Shown: one piece after another, positions 47,596 to 59,100 of the stretch
How positions within the stretch are numbered: the stretch's first letter is position 1
Layout: each line of letters begins with the position of its first letter
NCBI RefSeq assembly: GCF_051401765.1
Contig: NW_027480449.1
Coordinates: 1,302,001 to 1,366,000 of the forward strand
Reading direction: 5' to 3'
DNA length: 64,000 bases
Source: Calliopsis andreniformis
Taxonomy: Eukaryota > Arthropoda > Insecta > Hymenoptera > Andrenidae
The notes under the pieces: generated by a model
Seen by the model: the letters and a program-made list of their open reading frames with translations, nothing else
What the model was told of the DNA's origin: nothing
The model's database searches: none
Position numbers and translations under genes: made by a program

Positions 47596-49700
47596 ATTGG
47601 GTATTTAGGATTGAAGAATGAGGATTGTGGATTGAGGACTGAGGATTGAGGATTGAAGATTGAGTATTGAGGTTTGAAGACTGACGATTGAGGGTTGAGG
47701 ATTGAGGATTGAGGATTGAGGATTGAGTGTTGAGGATTGAGCACGAGGACTGACGGATGAGGGATGAGGTTTGAGGATCGAGGATTGAGGATTGAGGATT
47801 GAAGATTGAATATTGAGGATTGAAAATTGAGGATTGAGGATTGAGTATTGAGGATTGAGGATTGAGGATTGTAGATTGGGGATTGGGGACGGAGTGTTGT
47901 GGGTTGAGTGGTGAGAATTGATGTTTGTTGATAGAGATTTGAAGATTGAAGATTGAGTATTGAGTATTGAAAACTGTGAGTTGATGATATTCTGTTGAGG
48001 ATTGAGCATTGACAACTGATTGTTGAGGACTGAGGGCTGAAGATTGAGGATTCAGGATTGAGGATTCAGGATTGTGGTTGGAGGACTGAGGATTGAGGAT
48101 TGAAGATTGAGCATAGGGTATTGCGGATTGAACCTTGAGGATTGAGGCTTGAGGATTGAGGATTGAGGATCGAGGATTGAGGATTGAGGATTGAGGATTG
48201 AAGATTGAGGATTGAGGATTGAGGATTGAGGATTGAGGATTGAAGATTGAGGATTGGGGATTGAGGATTGACGATTGAGGATTGAGTATTGAGGATGGAG
48301 AATTTAGGATTGACGATTGAACATTGAGTATTGAGGATTGAAGATTGAGGATTGATGACTGAGGATTGAGGATTGAGGATTGAGGATTGAGGATTGAGGA
48401 TTAAATATTGAGTATTGAGAATTGAGTATTGAGGATTGAGAATTGAGGATTGAGGATTGAGGATTGAAGATTGAGGATTGGGTATTGAGGATTGACGATT
48501 GAGGATTGAGGATTGAGGATTGAGGATTGAACATTGAGGACTGAGTGTTGAGGGTTGAGTGATGATAATAGATGTTTGTGGATAGAGGATTGAAGATTGC
48601 AGATTGAGTATTGAAAATTGAAAACTGTGAATTGAGGATATTCTATTGAGGATTGAGGATCGATAACAGATTGTTGAGGACTGAGGGCTGAAGATTGAAG
48701 ATTCAGGATTGAGGATTCAGAATTGATGTTTGAGGACTGAAGATTGAGGATTGAAGATAGAGTATTGAGGATTGAAGATTGAGGATTGAGGATTGAGGAT
48801 TGAGGATGAGGGCTGAGGGTTGAGGATTGAGGTTTGAGGACTGAGGACTGAGGATTGAGGATTGAGAATTGAGGATTGTGGATTGATTATTGAAGGTTGA
48901 GGATTGGGTATTTAAGATTGAAGAATGAGGATTGAGGATTGAGGATTGAGGATTGAAGTTTGAGTATTGAGGTTTGAAGACTGACGATTGAGGGTTGAGG
49001 ATTGAGGATTGAGGATTGAGTGTTGAGGATTGAGCACGAGGACTGACGGTTGAGGATTGAGGTTTGACGATTGAGGATTGAGGATTGAGGATTGAAGATT
49101 GAGTATTGAGGAATGAAAATTGAGGATTGAGGCTTGAGGATTGAGGATTGAGTATTGTAGATTGAGCATTGGGGGCGGAGTGTTGAGGGTTGAGTGATGT
49201 GAATTGATGGTTGTGGATAGAGATTTGAAGATTGCAGATTGAGTATTGAGTATTGAAAACTGTGTGTTGATGATATTCTATTGAGGATTGAGGATTGACA
49301 ACTGATTGTTGAGGACTGTTGTCTGAAGATTGAGGATTAAGGATTGATGATTGAGGATTGGGGACTGAGTGTTTAGGGCTGAGTGATGAGAATTGATGTT
49401 TGTGGATAGAGATTTAAAGATTGCAGATTGAGTATTGAGTATTAAAACTGTGAAATGATGATATTCTATTGAGGATTGAGAATTGACAACTGATTGTTGA
49501 GGACTGAGGTCTGAAGATTGAGGATTCAGTATTGAGGATTCAGGATTGAGGTTTGAGGACTGAGGATTGAGGATTGAGGCTTGAGGATTGAGGATTGAGG
49601 ATTGAGGATTGAGTGTTGAGGATTGAAGATTGAGGATTGGGTATTGCGTATTGAACGTTGAGGATTAAGGATTGAGGATTGAGGATTGTGGGTTGAGGAC
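47595..49700 (+). repeat. Array B 12.5-kb-offset duplicated block, right copy
   Basis: Partner of 35100-37200, preserving the C-block order, including the 189-bp pair and the shortened TTAAAACTG variant. It continues into sequence related to 37.0-37.5 kb at a changed offset of about 12.75 kb. Confidence 0.86.
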
Positions 49701-51415
49701 TGAAGATTGAATATTGATGATTGAAGATTGAGGATTGAGGATTGAGGATTGTGGATTGAGGACGAGGACTGAGGGTTGAGTATTGATGTTTGATGTCTGC
49801 GGATTGAGGATTGAGGATTGAGAATTGAGGATTGAGGATTGAGGATTGAGGTTGAGGATTGAAGATTGAGGATTGGGTATTGCGTATTGAACATTGAGGA
49901 TTGAGGATTGAGGATTGAGGATTGGAGATTGAGGATTGGGTATTGAGGATTCAACATTGAGGATTGATGATTGAGGATTGAGGATTGAGGACTGAAGATT
50001 GAATATTGATGATTGAAGATTGAGGATTGAGGATTGAGGTTTGTGGATTGGGGTCGAGGACTGAGGGTTGAGTATTGATGTTTGATGTCTGAGGATTGAG
50101 GATTGAGGATTGAGAATTGAGGATTGAGGATTGAGGATTGAAGATTGTGGATTGAGGATTGAGGATTGAAGATTGAGTATTGAGGATTGAAAATTGGGGA
50201 TTGAGGATTGAGAATTGAGGATTGAGGATTGAGGATTGAGGATTGAGGATTGAGGATTGAGGATTGAGGATTCAAGATTGAGGATTGAAGATTGAGGATT
50301 GAGGATTGAGGATTGAGAATTGAGGATTGACGATTGAGGATTGAGGATTGAGGATTGAGGATTGAACATTGAGGACTGAGTGTTGAGGGTTGAATGATGA
50401 TAATAGATGTTTGTGGATAGAAGTTTGAAGATTGCAGATTGAGTATTGAAAATTGAAAACTGTGAATTGAGGATATTCTATTGAGGATTGAGGGTCGACA
50501 AAAGATTGTTGAGGACTGAGGGCTGAAGATTGAAGATTCAGGATTGAGGATTCAGAATTGATGTTTGAGGACTGAAGATTGAGGATTGAATATAGAGTAT
50601 TGAGGATTGAAGATTGAGGATTGAGGATTGAGGATTGAGGATGAGGGCTGAGGGTTGAGGATTGAGGTTTGAGGACTGAGGACTGAGGATTGAGGATTGA
50701 GAATTGAGGATTGTGGATTGAGTATTGAAGGTTGAGGATTGGGTATTTAGGATTGAAGAATGAGGATTGAGGATTGAGGATTGAGGATTGAAGTTTGAGT
50801 ATTGAGGTTTGAAGACTGACGATTGAGGGTTGAGGATTGAGGATTGAGGATTGAGTGTTGAGGATTGAGGACGAGGACTGACGGTTGAGGATTGAGGTTT
50901 GAGGTTTGAGGATTGAGGATTGAGGATCGAAGATTGAGTATTGAGGATTGAAAATTGAGGATTGAGGATTGAGGATTGAGGATTGAGGATTGAGGATTGA
51001 GTATTGTAGATTGAGCATTGGGGGCGGAGTGTTGAGGGTTGAGTGATGAGAATTGATGGTGGTGGATAGAGATTTGAAGATTGCAGATTGAGTATTGAGT
51101 ATTGAAAACTGTGTGTTGATGATATTCTATTGAGGATTGAGGATTGACAAATGATTGTTGAGGACTGAGGTCTGAAGATTGAGGATTAAGGATTGATGAT
51201 TGAGGATTGGGGACTGAGCGTTTAGGGTTGAGTGATGAGAATTGATGTTTGTGGATAGAGATTTAAAGATTGCAGATTGAGTATTGAGTATTGAAAACTG
51301 TGAATTGATGATATTCTATTGAGGATTGAGAATTCACAACTGATTGTTGAGGACTGAGGTCTGAAGATTGAGGATTCAGTATTGAGGATTCAGGATTGAG
51401 GTTTGAGGACTGAGG
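49700..51415 (+). repeat. Array B, heptamer stretch with three C blocks
   Basis: Heptamer array containing modules shared with 37.0-37.5 kb and 51.6-52.1 kb, with C blocks near 50408, 51057 and 51246. No unique sequence or gene was seen. Confidence 0.8.
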
Positions 51416-51419
51416 ATTG

Positions 51420-52883
51420 AGGATTGAGGCTTGAGGATTGAGGATTGAGGATTGAGGATTGAGTGTTGAGGATTGAAGATTGAGGATTGGGTATTGCGTA
51501 TTGAACATTGAGGATTGAGGATTGAGGATTGAGGATTGAGGATTGTGGGTTGAGGACTGAAGATTGAATATTGATGATTGAAGATTGAGGATTGAGGATT
51601 GAGGATTGTGGATTGAGGACGAGGACTGAGGGTTGAGTATTGATGTTTGATGTCTGCGGATTGAGGATTGAGGATTGAGAATTGAGGATTGAGGATTGAG
51701 GATTGAGGTTGAGGATTGAAGATTGAGGATTGGGTATTGCGTATTGAACATTGAGGATTGAGGATTGAGGATTGAGGATTGGAGATTGAGGATTGGGTAT
51801 TGAGGATTGAACATTGAGGATTGATGATTGAGGATTGAGGATTGAGGACTGAAGATTGAATATTGATGATTCAAGATTGAGGATTGAGGATTGAGGTTTG
51901 TGGATTGAGGTCGAGGACTGAGGGTTGAGTATTGATGTTTGATGTCTGAGGATTGAGGATTGAGGATTGAGAATTGAGGATTGAGGATTGAGGATTGAAG
52001 ATTGTGGATTGAGGATTGAGGATTGAAGATTGAGTATTGAGGATTGAAAATTGGGGATTGAGGATTGAGGATTGAGGATTGAGGATTGAGGATTGAGGAT
52101 TGAGGATTGAGGATGGAGGATTGAGGATTCAAGATTGAGGATTGAAGATTGAGGATTGAGGATTGAGGATTGCGGATTGAAGATGAGGGCTGAGGATTGA
52201 AGATTGAGGATTCAGGATTTAGGATTGAGGATTGAAGATGAGGGCTGAGGGTTGAGGATTGAGGTTTGAGGACTGAGGATTGAGGATTGAGGATTGAGAT
52301 TTGAGGATTGAGGATTGAGGATTGAAGATTGAGTATTGGGTATTGAGGATTGAAGAATGAGGTTTGAGGATTGAGGATTGAGGATTGAGGATCGAGGATT
52401 GAGGATTGAGGATTGAGGATTCAGGATTGTGGTTTGAGGACTGAGGATTGTGGATTGAGTATTGGGGATTGAGGATTGAGGATCGAGGATTGAAGATTGA
52501 AGATTGGTTATTGAGGATTGAACATTGAGGATTGAGGACTGAGGATTGAGGATTGAGTATCGAGGATTGAGGATTGAGGATTGAGGATTGAGGATTGAGG
52601 ATTGAGGATTGAGGATTGAGGATTGAGGCCTGAGGATTGAGGATTGAGCATTGAGCATTGAGGATTGAAGATTGAGAACTGGGGATTGAGGATTGAAGGT
52701 TGTGGATTAAGGATTGAAGATTGGGGATTGAGGATCTAGGATTAGAGATTGATTATTGAGGATTGAAGATTGAGGATTGAGGTCTGAGTGTTGAGAATTG
52801 AGAACTGAGGATGAGGACTGAGGGCTGAGGGTTGAGGTTTGAGGAATGAGGATTGGGGGTTGAGGATTGAAGATTGAGGATTG
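51420..52883 (+). repeat. Array B 1464-bp tandem duplication, unit 1
   Basis: GGATTGAGGCTTGAGG at 51421 recurs at 52885. Further anchors at 52132, 52658 and 52681 recur at 53596, 54122 and 54145, all offset by 1464 bp. Copies differ by scattered substitutions (for example GGAGTGAGG near 53421). Confidence 0.92.
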
Positions 52884-54347
52884 AGGATTGAGGCTTGAGG
52901 ATTGAGGATTGAGGATTGAGGATTGAGTGTTGAGGATTGAAGATTGAGGATTGGGTATTGCGTATTGAACATTGAGGATTGAGGATTGAGGATTGAGGAT
53001 TGAGGATTGTGGGTTGAGGACTGAAGATTGAATATTGATGATTGAAGATTGAGGATTGAGGATTGAGGATTGTGGATTGAGGACGAGGACTGAGGGTTGA
53101 GTACTGATGTTTGATGTCTGCGGATTGAGGATTGAGGATTGAGAATTGAGGATTGAGGATTGAGGATTGAGGTTGAGGATTGAAGATTGAGGATTGGGTA
53201 TTGCGTATTGAACATTGAGGATTGAGGATTGAGGATTGAGGATTGGAGATTGAGGATTGGGTATTGAGGATTGAACATTGAGGATTGATGATTGAGGATT
53301 GAGGATTGAGGACTGAAGATTGAATATTGATGATTCAAGATTGAGGATTGAGGATTGAGGTTTGTGGATTGAGGTCGAGGACTGAGGGTTGAGTATTGAT
53401 GTTTGATGTCTGAGGATTGAGGAGTGAGGATTGAGAATTGAGGATTGAGGATTGAGGATTGAAGATTGTGGATTGAGGATTGAGGATTGAAGATTGAGTA
53501 TTGAGGATTGAAAATTGGGGATTGAGGATTGAGGATTGAGGATTGAGGATTGAGGATTGAGGATTGAGGATTGAGGATGGAGGATTGAGGATTCAAGATT
53601 GAGGATTGAAGATTGAGGATTGAGGATTGAGGATTGCGGATTGAAGATGAGGGCTGAGGATTGAAGATTGAGGATTCAGGATTTAGGATTGAGGATTGAA
53701 GATGAGGGCTGAGGGTTGAGGATTGAGGTTTGAGGACTGAGGATTGAGGATTGAGGATTGAGATTTGAGGATTGAGGATTGAGGATTGAAGATTGAGTAT
53801 TGGGTATTGAGGATTGAAGAATGAGGTTTGAGGATTGAGGATTGAGGATTCAGGATTGAAGATTGATGATTGAGGATTGAGGATTCAGGATTGTGGTTTG
53901 AGGACTGAGGATTGTGGATTGAGGATTGGGGATTGAGGATTGAGGATCGAGGATTGAAGATTGAAGATTGGTTATTGAGGATTGAACATTGAGGATTGAG
54001 GACTGAGGATTGAGGATTGAGTATCGAGGATTGAGGATTGAGGATTGAGGATTGAGGATTGAGGATTGAGGATTGAGGATTGAGGATTGAGGCCTGAGGA
54101 TTGAGGATTGAGCATTGAGCATTGAGGATTGAAGATTGAGAACTGGGGATTGAGGATTGAAGGTTGTGGATTAAGGATTGAAGATTGGGGATTGAGGATC
54201 TAGGATTAGAGATTGATTATTGAGGATTGAAGATTGAGGATTGAGGTCTGAGTGTTGAGAATTGAGAACTGAGGATGAGGACTGAGGGCTGAGGGTTGAG
54301 GTTTGAGGAATGAGGATTGGGGGTTGAGGATTGAAGATTGAGGATTG
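52884..54347 (+). repeat. Array B 1464-bp tandem duplication, unit 2
   Basis: Second unit of the 1464-bp repeat. It ends after the TGAGGATTGGGGGTTGAGG module, where unit 1 runs into unit 2 and unit 2 runs into a different block. Confidence 0.92.
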
Positions 54348-55080
54348 AGGATTGAGGATTGTGTACTGAAGATTGAGTATTGATGACTGAGGAATGAGGA
54401 TTGAGGATTGAGGATTGAGGGTTGAGGATTGAGGATTGAATATTGAGTATTGAGGATTGAAGATTGAGGATTGAGGATTGAGGATTGAGGATGGAGGCTG
54501 AGGGCTGAGGGTTTAGGATTGAGGTTTGAGTATTGAATCCTGAGAATTCAGGATATTCTGTTGAGTATTGAGAACTGAGGATTGATGGTTGAGTATTGAA
54601 GACAGAGGATTGAGGATTGAAGATTGAGTATTGAGGATACAGAATTGAGGTTTGAGGACTGAGGACTGAGGATTGAAGATTGAGTACTGAGGATTGAATA
54701 TTGAGGATTGAGGATTGAGGATTGAGGATTGAGGATTGAGGATGAGGTCTGATGGTTGAGGATTGAGGTTTGAGGACTGAGGACTGAGGTTTGATGATTG
54801 AGGGTTGAGGATGTGGGCTGACGGTTGAGGATTGTGGTTTGAGGGCTGAGGTCTGAGGATTGAGGATTGAGAATTGAGGATTGAGGATTAAGGATTGAAG
54901 ATTGAGGATTGGGTATTGAGGATTGAAGAATGAGGATTGAGGATAGAGGATTGAGGATTGAGGATTGAGGATTGAGGATTGAAGATTGAGGATTGGGTAT
55001 TGCGGATTGAACATTGAGGATTGAGTATTGAGGATTGAGGATTGAGGATTGAGGATCGAGGGTTGAGTATTGAAGATTGA
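54217..55080 (+). repeat. Array B block repeated beside the foldback element (8668-bp offset), left copy
   Basis: 54217 to 55014 corresponds to 62885 to 63682 at a constant offset of 8668 bp, with only scattered substitutions. Related, more rearranged copies lie at 39.4-40.2, 45.0-45.8, 59.1-59.6 and 60.35-61.2 kb. This left copy starts directly after an intact TCTAGGATTAGAG block. Confidence 0.88.
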
Positions 55081-58000
55081 GGATTGTGTATTGCGTATTG
55101 AACATTGAGGATTGAGGATTGAGGATTGAGGATTGGAGATTGAGGATTGGGTGTTGCGTATTGAACATTGAGGATTGTGGATTCAGGATTGAGGATTGAG
55201 GGTTGTGGATTGAGGTCGAGGACTGAGGGTTGAGTATTGATGCTTGATGTCTGAGTATTGAGGATTGAGGATTGAGAATTGAGGATTGAGTATTGAGGAT
55301 TCTAGATTGAGGATTGAGGATTGAGGATTGAAGATTGAGGATTGGGTATTGAGGATTGAACATTGAGGATTGAGGATTGACGGTTGAGTATTGAGGATTG
55401 ATGGTTGAGGGTTGTGTGTTGAAATTGAGGATTGAGGATTGAGGATTGAGGATTGAAGAATGAGTATTGATGATTGAAGATTGAGGACTGAGTATTGAGG
55501 ATTGAGGATTGAGGATTGAAGATTGAGGATTGGGTATTGAGGATTGAAGAATGAGGATTGAGGACTGAGGATTGAGAATTGAAGATTGAGTAATGAGGAT
55601 TGAAGATTGACGACTGAGGATTGTGGATTGAGGATTGAGGATTGAACATTGAGGACTGAGTGTTGAGGGTTGAGTGATGATAATAGATGATTGTGGATAG
55701 AGGTTTGAAGATTGCAGATTGAGTATTGCAAATTGAAAACTGTGAATTGAGGATATTTTATTGCGGATTGAGGATCGAAAACAGATTGTTGAGGACTGAG
55801 GGCTGAAGATTGAAGATTCAGGATTGAGGATTCAGAATTGATGGTTGAGGACTGAAGATTGAGGATTGAAGATAGAGTATTGAGGATTGAAGATTGAGGA
55901 TTGAGGATTGAGGATTGAGGATGAGGGCTGAGGGTTGAGGATTGAGGTTTGAGGACTGAGGACTGAGGATTGAGGAATGAGAATTGAGGATTGAGGATTG
56001 AGGATTGAGGATTGAGTATTGTAGATTGAGGATTGGGGGCGGAGTGTTGAGGGTTGAGTGATGAGAATTGATGTTTGTGGATAGAGATTTGAAGATTGCA
56101 GATTGAGTATTGAGTATTGAAAACTGTGTGTTGATGATATTCTATTGAGGATTGAGGATTGACAGCTGATTGTTGAGGACTGAGGTCTGAAGATTGAGGA
56201 TTCAGGATTGATGATTGAGGATTGGGGACTGAGTGTTTAGGGTTGAGTGATGAGAATTGATGTTTGTGGATAGAGATTTAAAGATTGCAGATTGAGTATT
56301 GAGTATTGAAAACTGTGAATTGATGATATTCTATTGAGGATTGAGAATTGACAGCTGATTGTTGAGGACTGAGGTCTGGAGATTGAGGATTCCGTATTGA
56401 GGATTCAGGATTGAGGTTTGAGGACTGAGGATTGAGGATTGAGGCTTGAGGATTGAAGATTGAGGATTGGGTATTGCGTATTGAACATTGAGGATTGAGG
56501 ATTGAGGATTGAGGATTGAGGGTTGAGGACTGAAGATTGAATATTGATGATTGAAGATTGAGGATTGAGGATTGAGGATTGTGGATTGAGGACGAGGACT
56601 GAGGGTTGAGTATTGATGTTTGATGTCTGCGGATTCAGGATTGAGGATTCAGGATTGAGGTTGGAGGACTGAGGATTGAGGATTGAAGATTGAGCATAGG
56701 GTATTGCGGATTGAACCTTGAGGATTGAGGATTGAGGATTGAGGATTGAGGATCGAGGATTGAGGATTGAGGATTGAGGATTGAAGATTGAGGATTGAGG
56801 ATTGAGGATTGAGGATTGAGGATTGAAGGTTGAGGATTGGGGATTGAGGATTGGCGATTGAGGATTGAGTATTGAGGATGGAGAATTTAGGATTGACGAT
56901 TGAACATTGAGTATTGAGGATTGAAGATTGAGGATTGATGACTGAGGATTGAGGATTGAGGATTGAGGATTGAGGATTGAGGATTGAGGGTTGAGGATTG
57001 AGGACTGAGGATTGAAGATTCAGGATTGGGGACGGAGTGTTGAGGGTTGAGTGATGAGAATTGATGTTTGTGGATAGAGATTTGAAGATTGCTGATTGAG
57101 TATTGAGTATTGAAAGCTGTGAATTGATGGTATTCTATTGAGGATTGAGGATTGACAACTGATTGCTGAGGACTGAGGGCTGAAGATTGAGGATTCAGGA
57201 TTGAGGATTCAGGATTGAGGTTGGATGACTGAGGATTGAGGATTGAGGATTGAGGATTGAGGGTTGAGGATTGAGGATTGAAGATTGAGGATTGGGTATT
57301 GCGGATTGAAACCTGAGGATTGAGGATTGAGGATTGAGGATTGAGGATTGAGGATCGAGGATTGAGGATTGAGGATTGAGGATTGAAGATTGAGGATTGA
57401 GGAATGAGGATTGAGGATTGAGGATTGAGGATTGAAGATTGAGGATTGGGGATTGAGGAATGGTGATTGAGGATTGAGTATTGGGGATTGAGAATTGAGG
57501 ATTGACGATTGAATATTGAGTATTGAGGATTGAAGATTGTGGATTGATGACTGACGATTGAGGATTGAGGATTGAGGATTGAGGATTGAGGACTAAATAT
57601 TGAGTATTGAGGATTGAAGATTGAGGATTGTGGATTGAGGATTGAGGATTGAGGATTGAAGATTGAGGATTGGGTATTGAGGATTGAGGAATGAGGATTG
57701 AGGATTGAGGATTGAGGATTGAGGATTGAGGATTGAGGATTGAGGATTGAGGATTGAAGATTGAGGATTGGGGATTGAGGATTGACGATTGAGGATTGAG
57801 TATTGAGGATGGAGAATTTAGGAATGACGATTGAACATTGAGTATTGAGGATTGGAGATTGAGGATTGATGACTGAGGATTGAGGATTGAGGATTGAGGA
57901 TTGAGGATTGAGGATTAAATATTGAGTATTGAGAATTGAGGATTGAGGATTGAGAATTGAGGATTGAGGGTTGAGGATTGAAGATTGAGGATTGGGTATT

Positions 58001-59100
58001 GAGGATTGAGGAATGAGGATTGAGGATTGAGGATTGAGGATTGAGGATTGAGGATTGTGGATCGAGGATTGAGGATTGAGGATTGAGGATTGATGATTGA
58101 AGATTGAGGATTGAGGATTGAGGATTGAGGACTGAGGATTGAAGATTGAGGATTGGGGATTGAGGATTGACGATTGAGGATTGAGTATTGAGGATTGAGA
58201 ATTGAGGATTGACTATTGAACATTGGGTATTGAGGATTGAAGATTCAGGATTGATGACTGAGGATTGAGGATTGAGGATTGAGGATTGAGGATTGAGGAT
58301 TGAGGATTGAGTATTAAATATTGAGTATTGAGAATTGAGGTTTGAGGATTGAGGATTGAGGATTGAGGATTGAAGATTGAGGATTGGGTATTGAGGATTG
58401 AAGAATGAGGATTGAGGATTGAGGATTGAGGATTGAGGATTGCAGATTGAGTATTGAGGATTGAAGATTGAGCATTGAGGATTGAGAATTGAGGATTGAG
58501 GATTGAGGATTGAGGATTGAAGATTGAGGATTGTGGATTGAGGATTGGCGATTGAGGATTGAGTATTGGGGATTGAGAATTGAGGATTGACGATTGAAGA
58601 TTGAGTATTGAGGATTGAAGATTGAGGATTGATGACTGAGGATTGAGGATTGAGGATTGAGGATTGAGGATTGAGGATTGAGGATTGAAGATTGAGGATT
58701 GGGTATTGCGGATTGAAACCTGAGGATTGAGGATTGAGGATTGAGGATTGAGGATTGAGGATCGAGGATTGAGGATTGAGGATTGAGGATTGAAGATTGA
58801 GGATTGAGGAATGAGGATTGAGGATTGAGGATTGGGGATTGAGGATTGAGGATCGAGGATTGAAGATTGAAGATTGGTTATTGAGGATTGAACATTGAGG
58901 ATTGAGGACTGAGGATTGAGGATTGAGTATCGAGGATTGAGGATTGAGGATTGAGGATTGAGGATTGAGGATTGAGGATTGAGGGTTGAGGACTGAGGCC
59001 TGAGGATTGAGGATTGAGCATTGAGCATTGAGGATTGAAGATTGAGAACTGGGGATTGAGGATTGAAGGTTGTGGATTAAGGATTGAAGATTGGGGATTG
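55080..59100 (+). repeat. Array B, mixed heptamer modules
   Basis: Heptamer array with four C blocks (about 55688, 56072, 56261, 57065) and modules related to 41.2, 34.8, 48.3 and 32.9 kb. 58.8-59.1 kb repeats the end of the 1464-bp unit. No gene was seen. Confidence 0.78.

Larger units (their letters stand above)
31660..57190 (+). repeat. Array B conserved ~170-bp 'C block', 28 copies
   Basis: A diverged, recognisable block starts near GAGTGTTGAGGGTTGAGTG, continues through TGTTTGTGGATAGAG, TTGAAGATTGCAGATTGAG, TTGAAAACTGTG and GATATTCTATTGAGG, and ends near GACAACTGATTGTTGAGG. The TGTTTGTGG core (or its variant) lies at about 31702, 33352, 33736, 33925, 34338, 34527, 35422, 36073, 36715, 36904, 38584, 41315, 42159, 42628, 43514, 43983, 47251, 47922, 48573, 49208, 49397, 50408, 51057, 51246, 55688, 56072, 56261 and 57065. 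Shortened versions holding only the AAAACTGTG...GATATTC half lie near 32165, 40295, 45850 and 63765. It contains non-heptameric words (GCAGATTG, AACTGTG, GATATTCTATT) that stay conserved while surrounding heptamers vary. No function can be assigned. Confidence 0.85.
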
